From: Rhodanobacter sp. C05
GTDB taxonomy: Bacteria; Pseudomonadota; Gammaproteobacteria; Xanthomonadales; Rhodanobacteraceae
Assembly (NCBI RefSeq): GCF_002001165.1
Contig: NZ_MUNQ01000005.1
Location: 186,001-250,000, forward strand
Length of the DNA stretch: 64,000 nucleotides
Direction of reading: 5' to 3'
Shown: positions 9,089 to 17,731 of the stretch, in pieces
Layout of the letters: every line of letters begins with the position of its first letter
How positions within the stretch are numbered: the first letter of the stretch is position 1
Notes under the pieces: generated by a model
Seen by the model: the letters and a program-made list of their open reading frames with translations, nothing else
Told to the model about the DNA's origin: nothing
Database searches by the model: none
Position numbers and translations under genes: made by a program

Positions 9089-9091
9089 CCG

Positions 9092-9121
9092 GGCACGGCG
9101 ATGCTTGTGCATCGCCGTGCC
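9092..9121 (+). terminator. Strong hairpin behind plsB
   Basis: Perfect 13-bp stem (arm GGCACGGCGATGC) with the loop TTGT, starting three bases after the plsB stop. No T-run follows, so it may act as an RNA 3'-end stabiliser or a Rho-assisted stop rather than a classical terminator. Confidence 0.5.
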
Positions 9122-9188
9122 GAACGTCACGTGACGCTGGTCAGGGTGCGCGCCTAAGATGACGGTTCACCCAGCCGGAGTCACGCCC

Positions 9189-10559
9189 ATGCCTGCCCGC
9201 CCCATGACTGCACGCCGTGCGCTGGTCAGCGCTGCCATCCTGTTGTCGCTGCCAGTTGCTGCGATGGCCACTGATGCACCGGCTCATCACGACGTCAGTG
9301 TGCTGCATTGCGCGCATCTGATCGATCCGGTGGCCGGCAAACTGCTGGGTGCCACGACCGTGATCGTGGAAGACGGCCATATCAAGGAGCTGCGCAGCGG
9401 CAGCGTGGACGGCAAGCCATATGCGGATGCCGCGCAACAAGCCGGCGCCGGCTTCCAGCAGATCGAACTCGCCGATGCCACCTGCATGCCCGGCCTGATC
9501 GATTCGCACACCCACCTCACCATGCAGTTCAGCAAGAGCACCTACAGCGATCAGTTCCGACTCAATCCCGCCGACTACGCGATCGAGGGCACGGTCTACG
9601 CCAAGCGCACCCTGCTGGCCGGCTTCACCACGGTGCGCAACGTCGGCGACGAGCACAACGAATCCATCGCGCTGCGCAATGCGATCAATGCCGGCCTCGT
9701 GCCCGGACCACGCATCTTCAGTGCCGGTCAGTTCGTCGGCACCACTGGCGGCCATGCCGATCCGACCGACGGTTATCGCTGGGACCTGCAGGGTGATCCG
9801 GATCCGAAGGACGGCATCATCAATTCACCTGAAGATGCCTGGAAGGCGGTGCGCCAGCACTACAAGGACGGCGCCGACCTGATCAAGATCATGCCGTCCG
9901 GCGGCGTGCTCGACGAAAGCAACAGCGTCGACAACGCGCAGATGACGCTGGACGAAATCAAGGCGGTGGTCGCTGCTGCGCACGATTACGGCTTCACCGT
10001 GGCCGCGCATGCGCATGGCGCCGAAGCGATCCGTCGCGCGGTGCTCGGTGGCGTCGACTCGATCGAGCACGGTACCTTCATGAATGACGAAGACATGAAA
10101 CTGATGAAGGAACACGGTACCTGGTACGTGCCGACCATCATCGCCGGCCAGTTCGTGATGGAGAAGGCGAAGGAAGGCTGGTATCCGCCGCAGGTCGCAC
10201 GCAAGGCGGAGCAGGTCGGTCCGATCATCATGGCTACCGCCGGCAAGGCCTATCGGGCGGGCGTGAAGATCGCCTTCGGCACCGACGCCGGTGTCTATCC
10301 GCATGGCGACAACGCCAAGGAGTTCGCCTACATGGTGCAGGCCGGCATCCCGCCGATGGCTGCCCTGCAGGCCGCAACCACCCATGCCGCCGAGCTGCTG
10401 CACAAACAGGACCAGCTGGGCCAGGTCGCCGTCGGCCGTCAGGCCGATGTGATCGCCGTGCCGGGCAACCCGCTGGACGACATCACCACGATGCAGCACG
10501 TCAGCTTCGTGATGAAGGATGGCGTGGTCTACAAGGAAGCCGGCAAGCCGATCCTGTAG
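9189..10559 (+). CDS. Exported metal-dependent amidohydrolase
   Basis: 456-residue member of the amidohydrolase superfamily with a signal peptide (about residues 1-26, ending AMATDA), so it acts in the periplasm or outside. The metal-site motifs appear in order: [16 protein letters not shown] with the candidate bridging Lys, VAAHAHG, SIEHGTF and [11 protein letters not shown]. Close relatives are imidazolonepropionase-like or Xaa-Pro/Xaa-Arg dipeptidases, so a peptide or cyclic-amide substrate is likely, though not shown. The start at 9189 is chosen because GGAG lies 8 bases upstream; an ATG at 9159 lacks this. Ten bases separate its stop from ubiE. Confidence 0.9.
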   Translation: MPARPMTARRALVSAAILLSLPVAAMATDAPAHHDVSVLHCAHLIDPVAGKLLGATTVIVEDGHIKELRSGSVDGKPYADAAQQAGAGFQQIELADATCMPGLIDSHTHLTMQFSKSTYSDQFRLNPADYAIEGTVYAKRTLLAGFTTVRNVGDEHNESIALRNAINAGLVPGPRIFSAGQFVGTTGGHADPTDGYRWDLQGDPDPKDGIINSPEDAWKAVRQHYKDGADLIKIMPSGGVLDESNSVDNAQMTLDEIKAVVAAAHDYGFTVAAHAHGAEAIRRAVLGGVDSIEHGTFMNDEDMKLMKEHGTWYVPTIIAGQFVMEKAKEGWYPPQVARKAEQVGPIIMATAGKAYRAGVKIAFGTDAGVYPHGDNAKEFAYMVQAGIPPMAALQAATTHAAELLHKQDQLGQVAVGRQADVIAVPGNPLDDITTMQHVSFVMKDGVVYKEAGKPIL

Positions 10560-10569
10560 CATTGCGCGC

Positions 10570-11337
10570 ATGAACGAACAGCCCAAACCCGCCCCGGACC
10601 AGACCACCCATTTCGGCTTCCGTGACGTGCCGGTCGGCGACAAGCAAAAGCTGGTCGGCCAGGTATTCACCTCGGTCGCGCGCAGCTATGACCTGATGAA
10701 CGATCTGATGTCGTTCGGCGTGCACCGGTTGTGGAAGCGTCATTTCGTCGCCATCAGCGGCGTACGCCGTGGCGATCGCGTACTGGATCTGGCCGGCGGC
10801 ACCGGCGACATCGCCGCCCTGCTCAAGCCCATCGTCGGTGACACGGGCGAAGTGGTGGTCGGCGACATCAACGCGGCGATGCTCGGCGTCGGTCGCGATC
10901 GCATGACCGATCGCGGTCTGGTCAGCGGTCTGCGCTGGGCGCAGCTCAATGCCGAAGCGCTGCCATTTCCGGACAACTCGTTCGACGCAGTGACCATGGC
11001 GTTCGGCCTGCGCAATGTCACCGACAAGGACAAGGCGCTGGCCGACATCTGCCGCGTGCTCAAGCCCGGTGGTCGCCTGTTGGTGCTGGAATTCTCCAAG
11101 GTACAGAGCGAGCTGTTCGGCAAGCTCTACGATTTCCACTCGTTCAAGGTGCTGCCGAAACTCGGGCAATTGTTTGCCGGCGATGCCGACAGCTACCAGT
11201 ACCTCGCCGAATCGATCCGCAAGCATCCGGATCAGCAAACCCTGAAGGGCATGATGGAACGCGCTGGTTTCGGCCGCGTGGAAGTACGCAACCTCAGCAA
11301 CGGCATCGTGGCTATCCATCGGGCATACAAGCTTTAG
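10570..11337 (+). CDS. ubiE: Ubiquinone/menaquinone C-methyltransferase UbiE
   Basis: SAM-dependent C-methyltransferase that methylates the benzoquinone ring in ubiquinone synthesis, 255 residues. The SAM motif I is [12 protein letters not shown], followed by GDINAAML, and the UbiE signatures [11 protein letters not shown] and FGLRNVTDK are present, with the usual ending [11 protein letters not shown]. It starts 10 bases after the amidohydrolase gene, so it may be read from the same transcript. In E. coli ubiE heads ubiEJB; here ubiJ-ubiB lie about 33 kb away (43.6-45.9 kb), so the operon is broken up. Confidence 0.97.
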   Translation: MNEQPKPAPDQTTHFGFRDVPVGDKQKLVGQVFTSVARSYDLMNDLMSFGVHRLWKRHFVAISGVRRGDRVLDLAGGTGDIAALLKPIVGDTGEVVVGDINAAMLGVGRDRMTDRGLVSGLRWAQLNAEALPFPDNSFDAVTMAFGLRNVTDKDKALADICRVLKPGGRLLVLEFSKVQSELFGKLYDFHSFKVLPKLGQLFAGDADSYQYLAESIRKHPDQQTLKGMMERAGFGRVEVRNLSNGIVAIHRAYKL

Positions 11338-11420
11338 GACTGCAACTCCGCGACACGGCTCTCTTGCCAGATCGAATCGGCCTGATCCGATCGAGCTGGT
11401 CTCATCGAGTGATTGCGTCC

Positions 11421-12086
11421 ATGCCGAACCGCTACCGTTTGTTCGCTGCCATTGCCGCTCTACTCGGCTGGTTTACACTCGCGCTCCAGCTGTTGCTGTC
11501 GATCCAGCTGACCGTGGCGAACGGGCAAGGCGCACTGGCCGGGGTATGGACCTACTTCGGCTACTTCACGATCCTGACCAACGTGTTGGTGGCGCTGGCG
11601 CTGACCGCCGATGCGCGTGGGCCGCGCGGAGCAGTCAGCCGTTTCTTCACTCGGCCCGACGTGCATACCGCGATCGCGATGAGCATCGTCATCGTCGCGG
11701 CGATCTACAACCTGATGCTGCGCCAGCTGTGGCAGCCACACGGCTGGCAGATCGTCGCCGACAACATCCTGCATGTGGTGATGCCGGCGCTGTTCCTGCT
11801 GTACTGGTGGCTGGCGGTGCCGAAGGCGACGCTGCGCTGGCCACAGGCGATTTACTGGCAGTCGTATCCGGCCGCCTATTTCGCCTACGTGCTGGCGCGT
11901 GGCGCGGTGGATCACTGGTATCCGTATCCGTTTCTCGATGTCACCACGCTGGGTTATCTGCGCGTGCTGATCGACGCCTGCGTAGTGCTGCTGGTATTCA
12001 TCGTGGTCGCGCTGCTGCTGATCGCGCTGGGGCGCTGGCAGACGCGGCGTTCAAGCAGGATCGCCACGCAGCCGGCGCAATCCTGA
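11421..12086 (+). CDS. Pr6Pr family membrane protein
   Basis: 221-residue membrane protein with six predicted spans and the Pr6Pr layout (FAR-17a/AIG1-like). It shows YFTILTNVLVA in the second span, ILHVVMPALFLLYWW in the fourth and a conserved PYPFLDV loop before the last span. Family members are poorly characterised; eukaryotic relatives hydrolyse fatty-acid esters of hydroxy fatty acids. The ATG at 11421 is chosen because it opens directly onto the first membrane span; an earlier ATG at 11364 adds an unlikely polar stretch. It is convergent with the GST gene, only 10 bases apart. Confidence 0.8.
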   Translation: MPNRYRLFAAIAALLGWFTLALQLLLSIQLTVANGQGALAGVWTYFGYFTILTNVLVALALTADARGPRGAVSRFFTRPDVHTAIAMSIVIVAAIYNLMLRQLWQPHGWQIVADNILHVVMPALFLLYWWLAVPKATLRWPQAIYWQSYPAAYFAYVLARGAVDHWYPYPFLDVTTLGYLRVLIDACVVLLVFIVVALLLIALGRWQTRRSSRIATQPAQS

Positions 12087-12096
12087 CGCAAGCACA

Positions 12097-12795
12097 TCAG
12101 CCGGCGGATCCGCGCAGATCCGCCAGCACGGTACCGGACTGCCTTATCTCGTCCTCGTGGTCCGGATCGCGCCAGGTCTCCAGCAACGCGTCGGCATACC
12201 AGCGACGCATCGCGGGCAGCTCACGCAGACGCTCTGCGTAAGCCGCTGCCGCGTCGTCCATCACCAGGTTGTAGGTCTGGATGCGGAACGCCACCGGCGC
12301 GAAGAACGCATCGACCGCGCCGAACGCGTTGCCGGCCAGGAACGGACCGCCGAAACGACTCAGACCTTCGCCCCACAATTCATTGATGCGCGCGATGTCG
12401 GCGCGCAACGGCGCGGGTAGTTCGTCGGGCAAACGCACACGCAGGCCGCAGTTCATCCCGCAATGCGCGCGCAAGGCACCGAAGCCCGAATGCATCTCGG
12501 CAACGGCGCAGCGGGCCCACGCACGTGCCAGCGGATCGGACGGCCATACGCCGGGATGGCGCTCGGCCAGATATTCGGCGATCGCCAGCGAATCCCACGC
12601 CACCGTGTCGCCGTCGCGCAGGCACGGCACCTTGCCGTTCGGTGAAAACGCGCGAAAGGCATGCCAGCTCAATCCGCTGCCCGCCACGAACGGCACCAAC
12701 CGTTCGTGAAACGGAATGTCGAGCTCACTCAGCAATACCCATGGCCGCAACGACCACGATGAATAGTTCTTGTTGGCGATAAACAACTCGTACAT
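12097..12795 (-). CDS. Glutathione S-transferase family protein
   Basis: 232 residues with a thioredoxin-like N-terminal domain (MYELFIANKNYSSWSLRPWV, then GKVPCL and DSLAIAEYLAE) and an all-helical C-terminal domain from about residue 90. The Ser-Ser-Trp-Ser segment around residues 12-15 occupies the usual catalytic Ser/Cys position of zeta/omega-like bacterial enzymes. Probable role: conjugation or reduction with glutathione in the cytoplasm; substrate unknown. The ATG at 12795 matches the family start, and the open frame continues upstream without similarity. It lies downstream of the EamA gene on the same strand with a 73-bp gap. Confidence 0.9.
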   Translation of the reverse strand: MYELFIANKNYSSWSLRPWVLLSELDIPFHERLVPFVAGSGLSWHAFRAFSPNGKVPCLRDGDTVAWDSLAIAEYLAERHPGVWPSDPLARAWARCAVAEMHSGFGALRAHCGMNCGLRVRLPDELPAPLRADIARINELWGEGLSRFGGPFLAGNAFGAVDAFFAPVAFRIQTYNLVMDDAAAAYAERLRELPAMRRWYADALLETWRDPDHEDEIRQSGTVLADLRGSAG

Positions 12796-12868
12796 CCGCT
12801 GCACTCCCATGGATTTCGATCCGATCGATGCCAATGATTCAGCAGCGCATGAATTCTGCAGATTTGAT

Positions 12869-13789
12869 TCAACCCGGCTTGCATGCCTCGGCAACCACCG
12901 ATGATACGGGCGCGGGACGCCGGCGCGCATTCGCCAGCACCACACCGCCCACGGTGATCACGCCGCCGACCAGGGTCAGCACACCCGGCCGCTCACCCAG
13001 CCAGACCCAGCCGATCAGCACCGCGATCGGCGGCGAGAAGTAGATGAAGCTGGATACCTGCGACGCGGAGGCCCGACGCAGCGCCGCGTTCCATGCGAGG
13101 TAGCCGATGAAGGTGGGCGCGATGCCAAGCCACAGCAATGCGCTGATATGCGACCACGGCGCGGCAGCCAGCGCCTGTGGCAGACCCAGACCCAGCGGCA
13201 GCGTACCCAGCGTGCCGGCAAAGAACGTGAACGCGGTGACGCCGATCATGCTGTTGCGCGCGAACAGCGGTTTCTGGCCAACGAAATAGATCGAACAGGC
13301 GAGCACGCTGACCAGCACCAGCGCAGCCATCGGTTCAAACTTCACGTCCTTGCCGCTGGCCACCACCACCAGCACCACGCCGACAAAAGCCACACCCAGT
13401 CCCACGAGGGTGCGCGGCGACAGGCGCTCGCGCAGCCAGATCGCCGAGACCGCCGCGGTCGTCGCCGGCACCAGTGAGATCAGGATCGCTGCGGTACCGC
13501 TGGCGATGCGCGTTTCCGCATAGTTGAGGCACAGGTGGTACACGGTGAGGCCGATCACGCCCAGCAAGGCGAGCTGCGGCCAGTCGCGTCGTGCCGGCAG
13601 CGGTACCCGCTTCACCACCGACAGCGCGGCGAAACACAGCGAGCCGATCGTCAATCGCGCGAACGCCACCTCGCCCGGACTGAACGAGGCCAGCGCGTAG
13701 GCGATCGCGGCATACGCCGAGGACCAAGTGAGCAGGGCGATACCGATGTAGATCAGTGCACGCCCATCGAGGCGTTGGTGAGTATCCAT
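12869..13789 (-). CDS. EamA/DMT family transporter
   Basis: 306-residue inner-membrane exporter of the drug/metabolite transporter superfamily, with ten predicted spans in two EamA repeats (about residues 10-145 and 160-290). The first repeat ends ILISLVPATTAAVSAIWLRE and the second has FIGYLAWNAALRRASA and IAVLIGWVWLGERP. These proteins export amino acids or other small metabolites. The gene is divergent from an Lrp/AsnC regulator with 119 bp between, a common arrangement for amino-acid exporters controlled by an AsnC-type protein, so local control is inferred. Confidence 0.92.
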   Translation of the reverse strand: MDTHQRLDGRALIYIGIALLTWSSAYAAIAYALASFSPGEVAFARLTIGSLCFAALSVVKRVPLPARRDWPQLALLGVIGLTVYHLCLNYAETRIASGTAAILISLVPATTAAVSAIWLRERLSPRTLVGLGVAFVGVVLVVVASGKDVKFEPMAALVLVSVLACSIYFVGQKPLFARNSMIGVTAFTFFAGTLGTLPLGLGLPQALAAAPWSHISALLWLGIAPTFIGYLAWNAALRRASASQVSSFIYFSPPIAVLIGWVWLGERPGVLTLVGGVITVGGVVLANARRRPAPVSSVVAEACKPG

Positions 13790-13851
13790 GGGGGGAAGAT
13801 TCCGATATTGGGGATGTGCGCATCCTAATCTTGATGGCTGCACCCAGGAAT

Positions 13852-13862
13852 GATGAATCATC
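13852..13862. promoter_or_regulatory. Palindrome between the EamA and Lrp genes
   Basis: Perfect GATGA-A-TCATC palindrome in the 119-bp divergent region. It is a plausible site for the Lrp-type protein encoded next to it; this is inference from position. Confidence 0.35.
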
Positions 13863-13908
13863 GTAAAGTAGTGATGTTTCGCCATCGAACGAATCGAGAA
13901 CTATCGAT

Positions 13909-14409
13909 ATGACCTTTGAATCGAAACCCGAATTGGACAACAAGGATTGGCAGCTGCTGGAAGCGCTGCAGCAGGACGCGCGCCTCGGCTACGCCGAGCT
14001 GGGCCGCAAGGTGCGGCTGTCCGCACCGGCAGTGGCCGAACGCGTGAAACAGCTGGAGGAAGCCGGCGTGATCACTGGCTATCGCGCGGTGATCGAGCCG
14101 AAGCGGCTGGGCTTCAGCATCGATGCGATGGTGCGCCTGCGCTGCGATGGTGGCATCTGCGCGCGCATCGGCAAGATCGTGGCGGACATTCCCGAGGTGA
14201 TCGACTGCCGCCGCCTCGCCGGCGAGGATTCCGCCCTGCTGCGCGTGGTGGCGATGTCGATCGGCCATCTGGAAGCCGTGCTCGACCGTCTGCTGAAAAT
14301 CCACGCCAGCATCAGCACCACCACGCTGATCGTGCTGCAGGCGCCACACACGAACCGCCCGTTGACCCGCGCGATGTGGGACGCCGCCCGCGCGCTGTCA
14401 CGCGATTGA
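13909..14409 (+). CDS. Lrp/AsnC family transcriptional regulator
   Basis: 166-residue regulator: an N-terminal winged helix-turn-helix (about residues 10-60, LDNKDWQLLEALQQDARLGY, then LSAPAVAERVKQLEEAGVI) and a C-terminal RAM/effector domain (70-150) that binds amino acids and drives oligomerisation. It is divergent from the EamA exporter and likely senses its substrate. The ATG at 13909 gives the canonical length of the family. A 141-bp gap with no recognised element separates it from the S10 genes. Confidence 0.93.
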   Translation: MTFESKPELDNKDWQLLEALQQDARLGYAELGRKVRLSAPAVAERVKQLEEAGVITGYRAVIEPKRLGFSIDAMVRLRCDGGICARIGKIVADIPEVIDCRRLAGEDSALLRVVAMSIGHLEAVLDRLLKIHASISTTTLIVLQAPHTNRPLTRAMWDAARALSRD

Positions 14410-14550
14410 CGACCTGCCTGATGCCGACGCCGGCATACGACATACGCTCGTGTATTTAGACGTCCAACTATCCCCTAGTACTTTTGTCACGGTCGCAGAG
14501 GTGAACAGGCACGCATACTCCATGACTGGTTCGATGTGATCGGAGTCCCC

Positions 14551-16125
14551 ATGCGCCACCTGATTTCCCTGCTGCTGGTCAGCGCGTTCGTGTTTGCACC
14601 GCTGACGGCCGGCCATGCCGACGAAGCTCCCGCGGCAACCAAGGCCGGCACCGGCAAGCATGCCGAAGCCAATGATGCCAACAAGGCCACGGCAACCGAA
14701 AGCGCCACCCGCACCCAGCACAACGTCAGCATCGGCGGCCACAGCATCAAGTACACCGCCACCGCCGGCACGCTGATCATCCGCGACGACAAGAACGAGC
14801 CGCAGGCCAGCGTGTTCTACGTGGCTTATACGGTCGACACCGGCAAGCCGGAAAAGCGGCCGGTGACCTTCCTGTACAACGGCGGTCCGGGTTCTTCCAG
14901 CATGTGGCTGCATATGGGTTCGTTCGCACCGATGCGGATCGAGACGGCCAGTCCCGAGGCCACTGCTCCACCGCCGTACCACCTGGTGCCGAACAACGAC
15001 AGCCTGCTCGACAAGACCGACCTGGTCTTCGTCGATGCAGTCGGCACCGGCTACTCGCGCCCTCTGGGCAAGGCTACGGGCAAGGATTTCTGGGGTGTGG
15101 ATCAGGACATCTCGGCGTTCACCCGCGCGATCCAGCGCTATGTCAGCCTCAACAAGCGCTGGAACTCGCCAAAGTTCCTCTATGGCGAAAGCTACGGCAC
15201 CACCCGCTCCGCCGCGCTGGTCGATGCACTGCAGGACAAGGGCATGGCGTTCAACGGCGTGATCCTGATGTCGTCCATCCTCAACTACGGCATCCGCATC
15301 CCGGGTTACGACGAAAGCTACGTCGGCTACCTGCCGAGCTATGCGGCCGCCGCCTGGTACCACGACAAAACGCCTTACAAGAGCGGTCCAAACAAGCCGG
15401 CCGATCTGAAGGCTTTCCTCGACCAGGTCCGCGACTGGGCGCAGGGCCCGTATGCCGCTGCGCTGGCACAGGGACAGAATCTCCCCGACGCCGAGCTCGA
15501 TGCCGTAGCGCAGCAGCTTGCTGCCTATACCGGCCTGTCGGTGCAGTACGTCAAGGAAGCCAACCTGCGCATCGACCTCGGCCGTTTCCGCAAGGAACTG
15601 TTGCGCGACCAGCGCCTTACCCTGGGTCGCTATGACAGCCGCTTCACCGGCACCGACCCCGACGCCGCGGGCGAGACCCCGGACTACGACGCCTCCGACA
15701 CCGGCATCAGCGGCGCATTCGTCAGCGCGTTCCATGATTACATCGACAAGCAGCTCAACTACCACACCGACCTGGACTACCGGCCCACCTTTGGCGAGAT
15801 CAGCAAGGACTGGGACTGGAAGCACAAAGCGGCCGGCGTGAATCGACCGTTGCCGCTGGCCTATGTGGCTGGCGATCTCGCCCACGCGATGCGCACCAAC
15901 CCCAACCTCAAGGTGCTCTCGGTCAACGGCTACTACGACTTCGCCACGCCGTTCTTCATCACCGAATACGACCTCGCGCACATGAACCTCGATCCGTCGC
16001 TGCGCGGCAACCTGCAGTTCCTGTATTACCCCTCGGGGCACATGATCTATCTCAACACCGACGCGCTGAAACAGCTCAAGACCGACCTCGCGCCCTTCTA
16101 CGACCATGCCGCTCCGCAGCGCTGA
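14551..16125 (+). CDS. Exported S10 serine carboxypeptidase, copy 1
   Basis: 524-residue peptidase of family S10, exported by a signal peptide (about residues 1-25). The oxyanion-side motif is NGGPGSSSMWLHMG. The catalytic triad can be read as Ser214 (GESYGTT), Asp463 (NGYYDFATPF) and His497 (PSGHMIY). It would remove C-terminal residues from peptides at acidic pH. The ATG at 14551 has GGAG 6 bases upstream. A second S10 gene follows after 15 bases with the same layout, so the pair is a tandem duplication in one operon. Confidence 0.93.
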   Translation: MRHLISLLLVSAFVFAPLTAGHADEAPAATKAGTGKHAEANDANKATATESATRTQHNVSIGGHSIKYTATAGTLIIRDDKNEPQASVFYVAYTVDTGKPEKRPVTFLYNGGPGSSSMWLHMGSFAPMRIETASPEATAPPPYHLVPNNDSLLDKTDLVFVDAVGTGYSRPLGKATGKDFWGVDQDISAFTRAIQRYVSLNKRWNSPKFLYGESYGTTRSAALVDALQDKGMAFNGVILMSSILNYGIRIPGYDESYVGYLPSYAAAAWYHDKTPYKSGPNKPADLKAFLDQVRDWAQGPYAAALAQGQNLPDAELDAVAQQLAAYTGLSVQYVKEANLRIDLGRFRKELLRDQRLTLGRYDSRFTGTDPDAAGETPDYDASDTGISGAFVSAFHDYIDKQLNYHTDLDYRPTFGEISKDWDWKHKAAGVNRPLPLAYVAGDLAHAMRTNPNLKVLSVNGYYDFATPFFITEYDLAHMNLDPSLRGNLQFLYYPSGHMIYLNTDALKQLKTDLAPFYDHAAPQR

Positions 16126-16140
16126 TACGGAATCGCAATC

Positions 16141-17700
16141 ATGCCCAAATCCCCATTCGCCCCGCTCGCCCTCGCCCTGCTGCTCCTCGGCAGTCCCGTC
16201 CATGCCGACGACACGACGCCGAAGGATGCAGCCAAGACGGCACAGACCGACAAGGACAGCAAGAAGGAGGAACTGCCAATCCCGCCCGAGCACAGCGTGG
16301 TCAGCAAGCACAGCGTGCGCATCGGCAATCGCACGATCAGCTACAAGGCCACCGCCGGTACTCTGCTGATCAAGGACGACAAGGACAAGCCGACCGTAAG
16401 CGTGTTCTATGTCGCCTACACCGTCGACGACGGCAAGCCAGGCAAACGGCCGGTGACCTTCATGTACAACGGCGGTCCCGGCTCGTCGAGCATGTGGCTG
16501 CACATGGGCTCGTTCGGCCCGGTGCGCGTGGCCAACCACGGCGACCAGCCGATCCCGCCACCGCCGTACCAGATGGTGCCGAATGACGACAGCCTGCTCG
16601 ACAAGACCGACCTGGTCTTCATCGACGCACCCGGCACCGGCTACTCGCAACTGGTCGGTGCCGCCGAAGGCAAGAACTTCTACGGCGTGGACCAGGATGC
16701 CGATGCGTTCGCGAAATTCATCACCCGCTACATCGGCGACAACCATCGCTGGAACTCACCGAAATTCCTGTTCGGCGAAAGCTACGGAACCACCCGCTCG
16801 GCGGTGCTGGTGAAGCTGCTGCAGGAGCAGGGCATGGAGTTCAACGGCGTCGTGCTGATGTCCTCGATCCTCGACTTCAACGTATGGGCCAGCACCGGCA
16901 TCGACCACGCCTTCATCGTCAACCTGCCGACCGAGGCGGCGATCGCCTGGTACCACAACAAGGTTCCCAACAAGCCGGCCGACATCGCCAGTTTCCTCGC
17001 CGGCGTGCGCCATTTTGCCGACACCGACTACACGCTGGCCCTGGCCAAGGGCGATGCGCTCGACCCTGCCGAAGCCGACCGCATCGCCAACCAGTTGAGC
17101 CAGTACATCGGCCTGTCGCCGACCTATATCAAGCAGGCGAACCTGCGCATCGGCCCCAGCCGTTTCCGCAAGGAACTGCTGCGCGACCAGCGCCGTACGG
17201 TCGGCCGTCTGGACGGCCGTTTCGAAGGCATCGACCCGGATGCCGCCGGCGAAACACCCGACGGCGATGCCGCCAGCGACGCCGCCACCGGTGCCTATCT
17301 CGCCGCGTTCAACCAGTATGCCGAGAGCGAACTGAAATACACCGGTGACCACGCCTATCTGCCAAACAACTACGGCGTGATCAATACCGGTTGGGACTGG
17401 AAGCGCAAGGGTGGCCACGGCTTCACCCAGGCTCCATACGTCGGCACCGACCTGGCTGACGCGATGCGCCGCAATCCGCACCTGAAAGTGTTCTCGGCCA
17501 ATGGTTACTACGACCTCGCCACACCGTTCTACGCCACCGAGTTCGACCTCGGCCATCTCGGCCTCGACCCGGCGATCCGCAAGAACATCGAGTTCGGCTT
17601 CTACCCGTCCGGGCACATGATCTATTTCGACGTGGATGCGCTGAAGCAGGTCAAGGCGGACCTGTCGCGCTTCTATGACGAGACGGTGCCACAGTCCTAG
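16141..17700 (+). CDS. Exported S10 serine carboxypeptidase, copy 2
   Basis: 519-residue paralogue of the preceding gene. The signal peptide ends near SPVHADD and a Lys/Asp-rich spacer follows. The triad is Ser214 (GESYGTT), Asp458 (NGYYDLATPF) and His492 (PSGHMIY), and NGGPGSSSMWLHMG is identical to copy 1. The two proteins differ mainly in the N-terminal spacer and in the central lid (about residues 250-400), the part that usually shapes the substrate pocket. That suggests specialisation after duplication. It is in the same operon as copy 1, and its stop is 31 bases before the phosphoesterase gene. Confidence 0.93.
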   Translation: MPKSPFAPLALALLLLGSPVHADDTTPKDAAKTAQTDKDSKKEELPIPPEHSVVSKHSVRIGNRTISYKATAGTLLIKDDKDKPTVSVFYVAYTVDDGKPGKRPVTFMYNGGPGSSSMWLHMGSFGPVRVANHGDQPIPPPPYQMVPNDDSLLDKTDLVFIDAPGTGYSQLVGAAEGKNFYGVDQDADAFAKFITRYIGDNHRWNSPKFLFGESYGTTRSAVLVKLLQEQGMEFNGVVLMSSILDFNVWASTGIDHAFIVNLPTEAAIAWYHNKVPNKPADIASFLAGVRHFADTDYTLALAKGDALDPAEADRIANQLSQYIGLSPTYIKQANLRIGPSRFRKELLRDQRRTVGRLDGRFEGIDPDAAGETPDGDAASDAATGAYLAAFNQYAESELKYTGDHAYLPNNYGVINTGWDWKRKGGHGFTQAPYVGTDLADAMRRNPHLKVFSANGYYDLATPFYATEFDLGHLGLDPAIRKNIEFGFYPSGHMIYFDVDALKQVKADLSRFYDETVPQS

Positions 17701-17731
17701 AATCGGACGCTGATACCTGCCGACCGATCCG

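Noticed and set aside
14398-16746. 782-codon minus-strand open frame across both S10 genes
   Set aside because: It crosses two well-supported genes and an intergenic gap, and its translation is low-complexity (Val/Arg/Gly) without motifs. It is a shadow of the codon bias.
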